Below are positions 19,509 to 28,041 of a DNA stretch of 64,000 bases, in pieces. The notes under the pieces were generated by a model. That model had not been told where the DNA came from. It did not search any database and was given only the letters and a program-made list of their open reading frames with translations. Made by a program: the position numbers and the translations under genes. Positions within the stretch are counted from its first letter, which is position 1. Every line of letters starts with the position of its first letter. Source of the stretch: Tepidibacter mesophilus (GTDB taxonomy: Bacteria; Bacillota; Clostridia; Peptostreptococcales; Peptostreptococcaceae); the NCBI RefSeq assembly GCF_002724055.1, contig NZ_BDQY01000002.1:62001-126000 (forward strand), read 5' to 3'.

Positions 19509-19522
19509 ACTTTTCTGAAAGT
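19509..19522 (+). promoter_or_regulatory. Possible upstream activator site
   Basis: Dyad ACTTT-TCTG-AAAGT about 70 bases upstream of the -24 box; the string TTTTCTGAA occurs here (19511) and again at 19560. Position fits an enhancer site for the Fis-type activator, but the sequence alone does not prove it. Confidence 0.35.
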
Positions 19523-19580
19523 TGGGAAAATACCTAAATATACTGGTGCTAAGCTTGAATTTTCTGAATATTAAAATAAA

Positions 19581-19598
19581 GTGGCATGCATATTGCTA
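19581..19598 (+). promoter_or_regulatory. Sigma-54 (-24/-12) promoter of the ornithine operon
   Basis: GTGGCATGCATATTGCTA matches TGGCACG-N4-TTGCW with one change. The invariant GG (19583-19584) and GC (19595-19596) are exactly 10 bases apart. The start of ord is 52 bases downstream, and a sigma-54 activator gene is immediately upstream. Confidence 0.85.
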
Positions 19599-19651
19599 TA
19601 TCTATTAGTGAAAGAAATTATAACTTATGAAAATTTAAGGGGGGAAATATA

Positions 19652-20725
19652 ATGGAAAATATTAAAGTAGGTATTTGGGGATTTGGAGCAATGGGAAGTG
19701 GAATGGCTAATATGCTATTAAAGAAAGAAGGAGTAGAAATTGTAGCTGTTTGTGATAAACATGAAGGTAGAGTTGGAAAAGACATATATGAAGTTTTAGG
19801 CGTTGATAGAAAAAATAGAAGCGAAATAATAATTAAATCTAATGAAGAAGAAGCTTTTACAGAAAAGTGTGCAGATGTAGTTTTACTTGCTACTGACTCA
19901 TTTACAAAAGGAGCTTTTGATAAAATAAAATTTATATTAGAAAGAAAAATGAATGTAATATCTACTGCAGAGGAAATGGCTTATCCAGATGCACAAGAAC
20001 CAGAACTTGCTAGGGAGATAGATGAAATAGCTAAAGAAAATCATGTCTCTGTGCTTGGAACAGGAATCAATCCTGGATTTGTACTTGATTTATTAATACT
20101 TGCACTTACAGGAACTTGTGAAAGAGTAGATTATATAAAAGCATCAAGAGTAAATGATTTATCTCCATTTGGTCATGCTGTTATGGTAGAACAAGGTGTT
20201 GGAGTTACTCCTGAAGATTTTGAAAAAGGAGTTAAGGATGGATCAATAGCAGGACATGTAGGATTTCCTGAATCTATAAAGATGATTACAGATGGAATTG
20301 GATGGAATCTAGAGAAGGTAGACCAGACAAGAGAATCAATCGTATCTAATGTATACAGACAAAGTCAATATGCAGAGGTTCAAGCTGGAAATGTAGCAGG
20401 TTGCAAGCAATGTGGTTATGGATATGTAGATGGTGATGTAAAGGTTGAGATGGAGCATCCACAACAAATACTTCCTCATCTTGAAGGTGTTGATACAGGA
20501 GATTATGTACAAATTAAAGGAGTACCAGATATATCTCTTCAAATAAAACCAGAAATACCAGGAGGAGTAGGAACTATAGCTATGTGCGTTAACAGTATTC
20601 CTCATGTTATAAATGCTAATCCGGGTCTTAAAACTATGCTTGATATACCTGTACCAAGAGCTATTATGGGGGATATGAGAAAAATGGTTGAAGTAAAAAA
20701 AGAATGTGAATGTGGATGTTGTTAG
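19652..20725 (+). CDS. ord: 2,4-diaminopentanoate dehydrogenase
   Basis: 357 residues. N-terminal Rossmann fold with GIWGFGAMGSGMANML for NAD(P). It oxidatively deaminates (2R,4S)-2,4-diaminopentanoate to 2-amino-4-ketopentanoate, the step between the aminomutase and the thiolase. The protein shows dihydrodipicolinate-reductase-like features (GTGINPGFVLDLL). The C-terminus ends in a cysteine-rich ECECGCC, a short tail that could bind metal or be incidental. It is the first gene of the operon, preceded by AAGGGGGG, with ortA 11 bases behind. Confidence 0.95.
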   Translation: MENIKVGIWGFGAMGSGMANMLLKKEGVEIVAVCDKHEGRVGKDIYEVLGVDRKNRSEIIIKSNEEEAFTEKCADVVLLATDSFTKGAFDKIKFILERKMNVISTAEEMAYPDAQEPELAREIDEIAKENHVSVLGTGINPGFVLDLLILALTGTCERVDYIKASRVNDLSPFGHAVMVEQGVGVTPEDFEKGVKDGSIAGHVGFPESIKMITDGIGWNLEKVDQTRESIVSNVYRQSQYAEVQAGNVAGCKQCGYGYVDGDVKVEMEHPQQILPHLEGVDTGDYVQIKGVPDISLQIKPEIPGGVGTIAMCVNSIPHVINANPGLKTMLDIPVPRAIMGDMRKMVEVKKECECGCC

Positions 20726-20736
20726 GGGTGAATTAA

Positions 20737-21045
20737 ATGAATGCTAAAAAGGGAGATTGGGTTTTAGTTCATAATGTGATATTAAACCCAGATCAAAGAG
20801 CGCCACAGGTTCCAGAGGATACTAAAAAAGTACCTCTTGAAATGTGGGTGAAAGGATTTTTAAATAATGATGCATCCATAAATGATGAAGTTGAAATAAC
20901 TACTATAACTAAAAGAATAGTTAAGGGCAAACTTATAGAAATAAACCCATATTACAAGCATGATTATGGAAAGTGTGTTCCTGAACTTTTACAAATAGGT
21001 CTTCAGCTAAAAGATATTTTATTCGGAGGTGAAGACTGTGAATAA
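20737..21045 (+). CDS. ortA: 2-amino-4-ketopentanoate thiolase, alpha subunit
   Basis: 102 residues, the usual size of OrtA. Small beta-rich protein with KKGDWVLVHNVILNPDQRAPQVP and GKCVPELLQIG. With OrtB it cleaves 2-amino-4-ketopentanoate with CoA to acetyl-CoA and alanine. It overlaps the preferred ortB start by 8 bases, which suits equimolar subunits. Confidence 0.93.
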   Translation: MNAKKGDWVLVHNVILNPDQRAPQVPEDTKKVPLEMWVKGFLNNDASINDEVEITTITKRIVKGKLIEINPYYKHDYGKCVPELLQIGLQLKDILFGGEDCE

Positions 21046-22477
21046 AGATATGAGTTATTTAGGTGTAATGTCTAGAAAAAATGAAATAATGAAAAATGCT
21101 GTTGGAATAGATTATGAATTATTTGAATCAGGAACTGTAGAGTTCAACTATGAAAAAATGATGAGAGAAACAGGCTATACTTTGGACGAAATGCAAAATA
21201 TTCAAAAGGGTGTAGCAATATGCAATACTCCTTTGATAGAGCTTAAAAATATAACTAAGCTTGCTAGAAAGTGTTCAGCAAAAGGAAAAGGAGCAAGAAT
21301 ATTTGTAAAGGATGAAGCATCTAGCCCATCTGGAAGTTTTAAGGCAAGACGTGCTGCGAATGCTGTATACCATGCTAAAAAATTAGGTTATAAAGGTGTA
21401 ATTGCTGCAACTAGTGGCAATTATGGAGCAGCGGTTGCATCACAAGCTGCTATGCAAGGACTTAAGTGTATTATAGTTCAAGAATGCTATGATAGTCAGG
21501 GAAAAGGACAGCCTGAAATTATAGAAAAAGCTAGAAAATGTGAGGCTTATGGTGCTGAGGTTATTCAGTTGAGTGTAGGACCTGAACTGTTTTATACATT
21601 TTTAAGATTGTTAGAAGAAACCGGATATTTCAATGCATCTTTATATACTCCATTTGGAATTGGAGGAGTTGAAACCCTTGGATATGAGATTAGTATGCAA
21701 TTTAGAGAAAAAGAAGGAAGAGATCCTGATGTTGTGGTTTGTACTAATGCAGGTGGAGGGAATTTAACTGGTACAGCAAGAGGACTTATTAAAGCTGGAG
21801 CTTTTGATACTAAGGTTGTAGGAGCTAGCGTTAATTTAAAAGGTCTTCATATGGCATCTGATACTCAATTTAATAAAAAATCCTTTACAACAGGACATAC
21901 TGGATTTGGAATACCGTTTTGTACAAATCCAGATAGATCAGATGTTCCAAGATCCGCTGGTAGACCACTCAGATACATGGATAGATATGTATCTGTAAGT
22001 CAAGGAGAGGTATTTTATATGACAGAAGCCTTAGCTCAACTTGAAGGTCTTGAAAGAGGTCCTGCTGGGAACACATCACTTGCTGCCGCATTTTGTATAG
22101 CGCAAGAAATGGATGAGCATAAGATAATTGTGGTTCAGGAAACTGAATATACAGGAGCAGGAAAGCATATCCAACCACAACTTGCATTTGCAAGAGAAAA
22201 TGGTATAGATATAAGGTTTGGAAATCCAGAGGATGAGATTGCTGGAGAAAGTATAATACTACCTAGTCATCCATCTATGATTAAGATTAAGGATCTTGAT
22301 TTAAATAAAATTAAGAGTTCATATATAAAAAACTGTATACAAAGAATGAATGCAACTGAAATAAATGAACTAGATTTAGAATTTTTAGCTAAAGATACTA
22401 AGTCTAGTAAAGAATTTGTAAAAGAAGTATTAAAAAGCCTTAATGTTAATTGTTTAAAAGAAAATTTGGGGGTGTAA
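21038..22477 (+). CDS. ortB: 2-amino-4-ketopentanoate thiolase, beta subunit (PLP-dependent)
   Basis: 479 residues from GTG 21038, chosen because GGAGGT (21025-21030) is 7 bases ahead; a GTG at 21029 lies inside that site. The fold type II PLP protein shows the lysine site SPSGSFKARRAAN, the phosphate-contacting TSGNYGAA and a glycine-rich VVCTNAGGGNLTG. The family resembles threonine synthase but its place between ortA and oraS and the strong similarity of the operon to that of Acetoanaerobium sticklandii identify it as OrtB. Confidence 0.94.
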   Translation: MNKDMSYLGVMSRKNEIMKNAVGIDYELFESGTVEFNYEKMMRETGYTLDEMQNIQKGVAICNTPLIELKNITKLARKCSAKGKGARIFVKDEASSPSGSFKARRAANAVYHAKKLGYKGVIAATSGNYGAAVASQAAMQGLKCIIVQECYDSQGKGQPEIIEKARKCEAYGAEVIQLSVGPELFYTFLRLLEETGYFNASLYTPFGIGGVETLGYEISMQFREKEGRDPDVVVCTNAGGGNLTGTARGLIKAGAFDTKVVGASVNLKGLHMASDTQFNKKSFTTGHTGFGIPFCTNPDRSDVPRSAGRPLRYMDRYVSVSQGEVFYMTEALAQLEGLERGPAGNTSLAAAFCIAQEMDEHKIIVVQETEYTGAGKHIQPQLAFARENGIDIRFGNPEDEIAGESIILPSHPSMIKIKDLDLNKIKSSYIKNCIQRMNATEINELDLEFLAKDTKSSKEFVKEVLKSLNVNCLKENLGV

Positions 22478-22480
22478 ATT

Positions 22481-22867
22481 TTGAAAAGAGCAGATGATTT
22501 TAATGAAAGAAGAGTACATTTGGCTAATTTGTCAGATCAAGAATTATACGATAGATTTTGGGAACTTGCTGGGAAAATAGTAGATCCATTGCTAGATCTT
22601 GGTAGAAAAAACACAACTCCATCGGTAGAAAGATCTGTTCTTCTTAGAATGGGATTTTCAAGTCTTGAAGCTAAGCCTTTAGTTGATGGTGCTATGGATA
22701 GAAATCTTATGAGAAAGGGAGTTGGGCATATAGTTTATAGAGTTGCTAAAGATAAAAACTTATCTATTAGAGACGCAGGTCTTAGTATGATAGAGGGCAA
22801 GTATTGGGATTATGCTCTTGAGGTATTTGGAGAAGACAAGGCTGTAGCTAGTGTATCCGAAAGCTAA
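22481..22867 (+). CDS. oraS: D-ornithine 4,5-aminomutase, small subunit
   Basis: 128 residues, starting with TTG at 22481 behind TTGGGGGTG. The characteristic KRADDFNERRVHLANLS start, DLGRKNTTPSVERSVLLRMG and GVGHIVYRVAKDK are present. OraS packs against OraE in the coenzyme B12- and PLP-dependent mutase that moves the delta-amino group of D-ornithine to C4. The gene follows ortB by 3 bases. It is separated from oraE by 161 bases that contain an open coding-like stretch in another frame. Confidence 0.95.
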   Translation: MKRADDFNERRVHLANLSDQELYDRFWELAGKIVDPLLDLGRKNTTPSVERSVLLRMGFSSLEAKPLVDGAMDRNLMRKGVGHIVYRVAKDKNLSIRDAGLSMIEGKYWDYALEVFGEDKAVASVSES

Positions 22868-23004
22868 AAGTTCTAAGACTCCATCCTCTTAAGGCTGGAG
22901 ATAAGAACTTAACAGCTTCTGGATTAGTTTACCCACAGGGCACTTACGCAACTAGAAATTCATATGAAACAAACACTTCATCTGAATTAAGTTTCACTTT
23001 ATAG
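22852..23004 (+). pseudogene. Coding-looking fragment between oraS and oraE
   Basis: From 22852 to the TAG at 23002-23004 one frame stays open, offset from that of oraS; it reads ...KVLRLHPLKAGDKNLTASG and then LVYPQGTYATRNSYETNTSS. The composition and codon choice look like real coding sequence and unlike the AT-rich spacers elsewhere. There is no start codon with a ribosome site, so it is either a frame-shifted C-terminal extension of oraS (which would need a shift in 22852-22870), the rest of a lost gene, or an untranslated leader of oraE that looks coding by chance. I do not recognise the peptide. Confidence 0.4.
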
Positions 23005-23028
23005 CTATTAAAGGGGGAAAGAAAAAAT

Positions 23029-25248
23029 ATGAAAAAGCTAGATGTTAATGAAAAATTAGATATAAGAAATATATTAGATGATTTAGAAAACTATAGACCT
23101 AAAAGAAGAGGCTGGACTTGGAGAGAAAATAAAGAAATAGAAATGGGAGGACATAAGTACTCTGATTGTTCACCTGCTCTTAAAAATTCAATAGGAATAC
23201 CAGCTGCTGTTAGGTATTTTGAAAATTTAGATCCTCAACCCAAAGAAGTTATAACTACAGAGATTGCTTCTGGTAGATTTGAGGATGATATAAGAAGAAT
23301 GCGAATGGCTGCATGGCATGGTGCAGATCATTTAATGGTTATTAGAACGGCTGGTCAATCTCACTATGATGGATTAATAGAAGGATCACCTCAAGGTATA
23401 GGAGGTATTCCTGTTACAAGAAAGCAAGTTAGAGCTCAAAGAAAAGCTGTTGATTTAATAGAAGAAGAAGTAGGAAGACCTATAAATTACCATTCTTATG
23501 TATCAGGAGTAGCTGGTCCTGATATAGCTGTAATGTTTGCAGAAGAAGGGGTTAATGGAGCACATCAAGATCCACAGTACAATGTATTATATAGAAATAT
23601 AAACATGATAAGATCTTATATTGATGCAGCTGAATCTAAGAAAATTATGGTTTGGGCAGATATAGCGCAAATAGACGGTGCTCATAATGCAAATGCGACT
23701 GCGAGAGATGCTTGGAAGGTTATGCCAGAACTTATGGTACAACATGCTCTAAACTCTATATTCTCACATAAAGTAGGTATGAAAAAAGAAGATATATGCT
23801 TATCAACTGTACCTCCATCAGCAGCTCCAGTTCCTTGCATTAAGTACGATTTGCCTTATGCTGTTGCATTAAGAGAGTTATTTGATGAGTACAGAATGAG
23901 AGCTCAACAAAATACTAAGTACGTTACATCTTCTTCAAGAGAGGCTACTGTAACTCATGTTATGAATATGATGATATCTAAACTTACTAGAGCGGATATT
24001 CAATCGACTATAACTCCTGATGAGGGAAGAAATGTGCCATGGCATATGTACAACATAGAAGCATGTGATACAGCTAAGCAAACTTTAGTAGGTCTTGATG
24101 GATTACTTGATATGGTTGAACTTAAAAAGGATGGATACTTAGGAGATAAAGTTAGAGAATTAAAAGAAAGAGCTATTCTTTATATGGAAGAAATGATTGA
24201 GGTTGGAGGATATTTTGAAGCAGTAGAAAAGGGATTTTTCGTAGATTCTGGAATGTATCCTGAGAGAAATGGTGACGGAATAGCTAGAAAAATAAATGGT
24301 GGAATAGGTGCAGGATATGTATTTGAAAGAGATGAAGATTACATGGCACCTGTAACTGCTCACTTTGGATATAATAACATTGCTCAATATGATGAGAGTG
24401 CGATAGATAATCCATCTTCATTAATTGGAGGATGTACGTTTGAAAATCCTGAGAAGATAGTTTACATAGACGAACTTGATGAAAATGACAACGTATTTAG
24501 TCGTTTAGATGAAAATGAAAAGTACAGAAATTCAAACTTTGTTAAACCTGAAGTAGAATGGCTTGCTGATGGAACAGTTCAAGTCGAGTTATTCATTCCA
24601 ACTAGTAGTAGAGTAGCTGAATTTGCAGCTATTGAATTTGCTAAAAAAATGAATCTTAAAGATCCTGAAGTTATACATGTTGAAATGATGCATCCATCAG
24701 AGGGAACAAGAGTACAAGTAAAAGGTAAGTTAGATGCAGATCTTGATATAAGTAAGCTTGAAATACCACCAGAGCCTGAGATTATGAGTGATGAAGAACT
24801 TTGGAGTGAAATAGAAAAAAGACCTATGAAGGTAGTTGCAGCAACTGTTGGAGAAGATGAGCATTCAGTTGGTCTTCGTGAGGTTATAGATATTAAGCAT
24901 GGTGGAATAGAAAAATGGGGAATTGAAGTTGAATATTTAGGAACTTCTTGTCCAATAGAGAAACTTGTAGATGCAGCAATAGAGCTAAATGCAGATGCAG
25001 TACTTGCGTCAACTATAATAAGTCATGATGATATTCATTACAAGAATATGAAAAGATTACATGAATATGCAGTAGAAAAAGGAGTTAGAGATAAAATTAT
25101 GATAGCTTGTGGAGGAACTCAAGTTACTCCAGAAATAGCAGTTAAGCAGGGTATTGATGCAGGCTTTGGAAAGACTGCTAGAGGAATACATGTAGCTACA
25201 TTCCTTGTAAATAAGAGAAAAGAAAAATTAGCTCAAATAGAAGCTTAA
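23029..25248 (+). CDS. oraE: D-ornithine 4,5-aminomutase, large catalytic subunit
   Basis: 739 residues. N-terminal TIM-barrel part that binds PLP and substrate (RFEDDIRRMRMAAWHGADH, AHQDPQYNVLYRNINM, IQSTITPDEGRNVPWH) and a C-terminal Rossmann-like cobalamin domain whose DxHxxG ligand motif is seen in GEDEHSVGLREV (about 610). It catalyses D-ornithine to (2R,4S)-2,4-diaminopentanoate. A GGGGG site precedes the ATG at 23029. The stem-loop at 25260-25295 follows. Confidence 0.97.
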   Translation: MKKLDVNEKLDIRNILDDLENYRPKRRGWTWRENKEIEMGGHKYSDCSPALKNSIGIPAAVRYFENLDPQPKEVITTEIASGRFEDDIRRMRMAAWHGADHLMVIRTAGQSHYDGLIEGSPQGIGGIPVTRKQVRAQRKAVDLIEEEVGRPINYHSYVSGVAGPDIAVMFAEEGVNGAHQDPQYNVLYRNINMIRSYIDAAESKKIMVWADIAQIDGAHNANATARDAWKVMPELMVQHALNSIFSHKVGMKKEDICLSTVPPSAAPVPCIKYDLPYAVALRELFDEYRMRAQQNTKYVTSSSREATVTHVMNMMISKLTRADIQSTITPDEGRNVPWHMYNIEACDTAKQTLVGLDGLLDMVELKKDGYLGDKVRELKERAILYMEEMIEVGGYFEAVEKGFFVDSGMYPERNGDGIARKINGGIGAGYVFERDEDYMAPVTAHFGYNNIAQYDESAIDNPSSLIGGCTFENPEKIVYIDELDENDNVFSRLDENEKYRNSNFVKPEVEWLADGTVQVELFIPTSSRVAEFAAIEFAKKMNLKDPEVIHVEMMHPSEGTRVQVKGKLDADLDISKLEIPPEPEIMSDEELWSEIEKRPMKVVAATVGEDEHSVGLREVIDIKHGGIEKWGIEVEYLGTSCPIEKLVDAAIELNADAVLASTIISHDDIHYKNMKRLHEYAVEKGVRDKIMIACGGTQVTPEIAVKQGIDAGFGKTARGIHVATFLVNKRKEKLAQIEA

Positions 25249-25259
25249 AATATTTAAAT

Positions 25260-25295
25260 AATTGAGTTGTGCAGTATATATTGCACAACTCAATT
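25260..25295 (+). other. Intercistronic stem-loop between oraE and the reactivase gene
   Basis: Arms 25260-25273 and 25282-25295 (TTGAGTTGTGCA against its complement) form a 14-bp stem with an 8-base loop. No T run follows, so it is better read as an mRNA processing or stabilising hairpin than as a terminator; it could keep the level of the downstream genes below that of oraSE. Confidence 0.65.
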
Positions 25296-25320
25296 AAATT
25301 ATATGGAAGGGGGGAATAGT

Positions 25321-26679
25321 GTGAAAATAGATGTTTTAGTAGCAGAGATAGGTAGCACAACTACTGTTGTAAATGCATTTAATGATATAAACACAAATAA
25401 CCCTAAATTCATAGGACAAGGTCAAGCTCCTACTTCAGTTCTTGAAGGTGATGTAAGAATAGGACTAAATGGAGCAAGAGATAGTCTAGCCAAAAGCTTA
25501 GGTGAGAATAAAATTGAATATGAAGAAATGCTTGCTACATCAAGTGCAGCTGGTGGACTTAAGATGACAGTTCACGGATTAGTATACGATATGACTGCAA
25601 AAGCTGCAAAAGAAGCAGCTCTTGGTGCGGGAGCTATTGTACATAATGTTACGTCTGGAAGGCTTAGAAGAACAGATTTGAAAAAAATAAAAGAGTCACG
25701 TCCAAATATAATATTAATCGCTGGTGGTGTAGACTTTGGAGAAAGAGATACAGCTATTTATAATGCAGAACTTATAAATAATATGAATCTTGATATCCCT
25801 ATTATTTATGCAGGAAATATAGAAAATCAAGAAGAAATTAAACTAATATTTGAGGGTATGAAATCAAAACTTTATATAGTAGATAATGTATATCCTAAGA
25901 TAGATTTATTAAATGTAGAGCCAACTAGAAAAGTAATACAGGATGCTTTTGAAGAGCATATAATACATGCACCCGGAATGGAACATGTTAGAGAAATAAT
26001 AAATGGTCCTATTATACCTACTCCTGGCTCTGTAATGGAGAGTGCAAAACTACTTTATGAAGAAATAGGAGATTTGATAGTGTTTGACGTAGGAGGAGCC
26101 ACGACAGATTTACATTCGGTAACAGACGGAAGTGAGAAAATAAATAGAATACTTTTAAGTCCAGAACCTTTAGCAAAAAGAACTGTAGAAGGTGATTTAG
26201 GAGTATATATAAATATGAAAAACATAGTTGATTTAATAGGGAAAGATAAACTATCTAAAGAACTGGGGTGTGATTTTCAAGACTTAATAGACAATCATGT
26301 TCCTATACCGAAAACTAAACAACAAATAGAATTCGTTGAAAGGTTAACACAAGAAGCGACACTACGAGCATGTGAAAGACATGCAGGTAGAGTTAGAGAT
26401 TTATATGGTGCAGGAGGAAGAACATCTATAGCTGAAGGAAAAGACCTAACAGAAGTTAAGTATATAGTTGGTACTGGAGGAGCCTTGACTAGGCTACCTT
26501 TAAGGGTTAAAATAATGGAGTCAATAGCAAAATCAAATACAACAAAAATGAAGTTATTTCCATCTGAGGAAGCCAAAATACTAGTTGATAATGATTATAT
26601 TATGGCGTCTTTAGGAGTTTTGTCTAAGAGACATCCTAAATCTGCATTACTTCTTATGAAGAAGAGTTTAGGAATATAG
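25321..26679 (+). CDS. GlmL/MutL-like ATPase, probable reactivase of the ornithine aminomutase
   Basis: 452 residues from GTG 25321 with GAAGGGGGG directly ahead; an in-frame GTG at 25267 would lie within the stem-loop and is unlikely. ASKHA-type ATP-binding motifs are visible: VAEIGSTTTVVNAF (phosphate 1), VFDVGGATTDLHSV (phosphate 2) and GTGGALTRL. GlmL-family proteins accompany B12-dependent carbon-skeleton and amino mutases and are thought to exchange damaged cobalamin. Its place behind oraE supports that role here. Confidence 0.88.
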   Translation: MKIDVLVAEIGSTTTVVNAFNDINTNNPKFIGQGQAPTSVLEGDVRIGLNGARDSLAKSLGENKIEYEEMLATSSAAGGLKMTVHGLVYDMTAKAAKEAALGAGAIVHNVTSGRLRRTDLKKIKESRPNIILIAGGVDFGERDTAIYNAELINNMNLDIPIIYAGNIENQEEIKLIFEGMKSKLYIVDNVYPKIDLLNVEPTRKVIQDAFEEHIIHAPGMEHVREIINGPIIPTPGSVMESAKLLYEEIGDLIVFDVGGATTDLHSVTDGSEKINRILLSPEPLAKRTVEGDLGVYINMKNIVDLIGKDKLSKELGCDFQDLIDNHVPIPKTKQQIEFVERLTQEATLRACERHAGRVRDLYGAGGRTSIAEGKDLTEVKYIVGTGGALTRLPLRVKIMESIAKSNTTKMKLFPSEEAKILVDNDYIMASLGVLSKRHPKSALLLMKKSLGI

Positions 26680-26691
26680 GGGGGAATAGTA

Positions 26692-27780
26692 TTGTATCCG
26701 AGAATAGAGATAAATTTAGACAAATTAAAGCATAATGTGAGTTTACTGAGTAAACAATGTATGAAAAATAATATAGAAATGGCTGTAGTCACCAAAGTAT
26801 ATTGTGCTTTTCCTGAAATTGTAGATTACATAAAGGATAGTGGAGTTAAGTATATAGCTGATTCTAGAATAAAGAACCTAAAAAAGCTAAAAGATATAAA
26901 TCTTGAAAAAATACTTATAAGAATACCTATGCTTACAGAAATTGAAGATGTAGTAAAGTATTCAGATATAAGTCTTAACTCTGAATTTGAAGTTATAAAA
27001 AAGATAGATGAAATTTGTGAAAAATTAAATAAAAAGCATAAAATAGCTTTAATGGTAGATCTTGGAGATTTAAGAGAGGGTTATTTTAAAGAAGAGGAAC
27101 TATTTGAGGTTATAAGAAAAATTTTAAAGCTTGATAGCATAGAATTTGTTGGACTTGGAACAAATTTAACGTGCTATGGAGCTGTAATACCTTCAAAAGA
27201 TAACTTAGGAAGACTATGTGAACTTGGAGAAAAAATAGAAGAAAAATTCGATATTAAGCTTTCTTTTATATCAGGGGGAAATTCAAGTTCACTTCACCTG
27301 CTAGATAAAGGTGAGATGCCTGATAGAGTTACTAACTTAAGACTTGGGGAGGCAATAGCTCTTGGAAAGGAAACGGCTTATTCTCAAGATATAAAAGGGG
27401 CTTATCAAGATGCATTTAAGTTAGTATGTGAGATTGTAGAACTTAAAGAAAAACCATCTATACCAATAGGAGAGATAGGAGTAGATGCATTTGGAAATAA
27501 GCCACACTATGAAGATAAGGGTATTAGAAAAAGAGCAATAGTGGGAATAGGAAAACAGGATACCAATGTAGATGGAATGAGTACGGTTGATCCAAAACAA
27601 GAAATATTAGGAGCAAGCTCAGATCATTTAATAGTTGATGTTACAGACAGTGATAAAGAGTATAAGGTAGGAGATACTATAGAATTTAATCTTGAATACG
27701 GTGCATTAATGGCAGCTAGTACTAGTGAATATGTAAATAAGGTATTTAAATGTGAAGAAAAGTTATCAGAGAATGTATAG
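26692..27780 (+). CDS. orr: Ornithine racemase (alanine racemase-fold PLP enzyme)
   Basis: 362 residues, TTG start at 26692 with AGGGGGGAA ahead. Alanine-racemase N-terminal fold: YPRIEINLDKLKHNV then MAVVTKVYCAFPEIV with the PLP lysine, and the phosphate-binding SGGNSSSLHLL. It converts L-ornithine to D-ornithine, the substrate of OraSE. As the last gene of the operon it matches the organisation in Stickland-fermenting clostridia. Confidence 0.93.
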   Translation: MYPRIEINLDKLKHNVSLLSKQCMKNNIEMAVVTKVYCAFPEIVDYIKDSGVKYIADSRIKNLKKLKDINLEKILIRIPMLTEIEDVVKYSDISLNSEFEVIKKIDEICEKLNKKHKIALMVDLGDLREGYFKEEELFEVIRKILKLDSIEFVGLGTNLTCYGAVIPSKDNLGRLCELGEKIEEKFDIKLSFISGGNSSSLHLLDKGEMPDRVTNLRLGEAIALGKETAYSQDIKGAYQDAFKLVCEIVELKEKPSIPIGEIGVDAFGNKPHYEDKGIRKRAIVGIGKQDTNVDGMSTVDPKQEILGASSDHLIVDVTDSDKEYKVGDTIEFNLEYGALMAASTSEYVNKVFKCEEKLSENV

Positions 27781-27783
27781 AGG

Positions 27784-27815
27784 ATAGTCGACCTTAATGG
27801 GTTGGCTATTTTTTA
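27784..27815 (+). terminator. Terminator of the ornithine operon
   Basis: Ten-base arms ATAGTCGACC (27784-27793) and GGTTGGCTAT (27800-27809), two G-T pairs, then a T run to 27814. Confidence 0.8.
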
Positions 27816-27837
27816 TCGTGTCATAAAAATTAAACGA

Positions 27838-27908
27838 AAAATGATACTTATTAAAATATTGTTAATCTATTAAATATGATTTACTCCAATTTTAATAAGT
27901 ATCATTTT
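27838..27908. repeat. Perfect 20-bp inverted repeat in the gap before the deformylase-like gene
   Basis: Left arm 27838-27857 (AAAATGATACTTATTAAAAT) is exactly complementary to 27889-27908, spacer 31 bases. There is no T run directly after it. It may be a remnant of a small inserted element, an operator, or a large hairpin; the rest of the 27816-28041 gap shows no gene. Confidence 0.7.
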
Positions 27909-28041
27909 AATGTGTTATCTATATTTGAGTGAAGTAACAATAGGTAAATTATGTTAAAATATATCTAAAAGTAAGTAACAAACATGTGTATATTATATTA
28001 ATATAATTTAAACTATTATAATAAAATAGGAGGAGGAAAGA

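Noticed and set aside
19401-23028. Cobalamin riboswitch for the B12-dependent mutase genes
   Set aside because: No B12-box-like sequence or suitable leader could be found upstream of ord or oraE.
25267-25320. Upstream start for the GlmL-like gene
   Set aside because: The extra codons come from the stem-loop; GTG 25321 has a strong ribosome site directly ahead.
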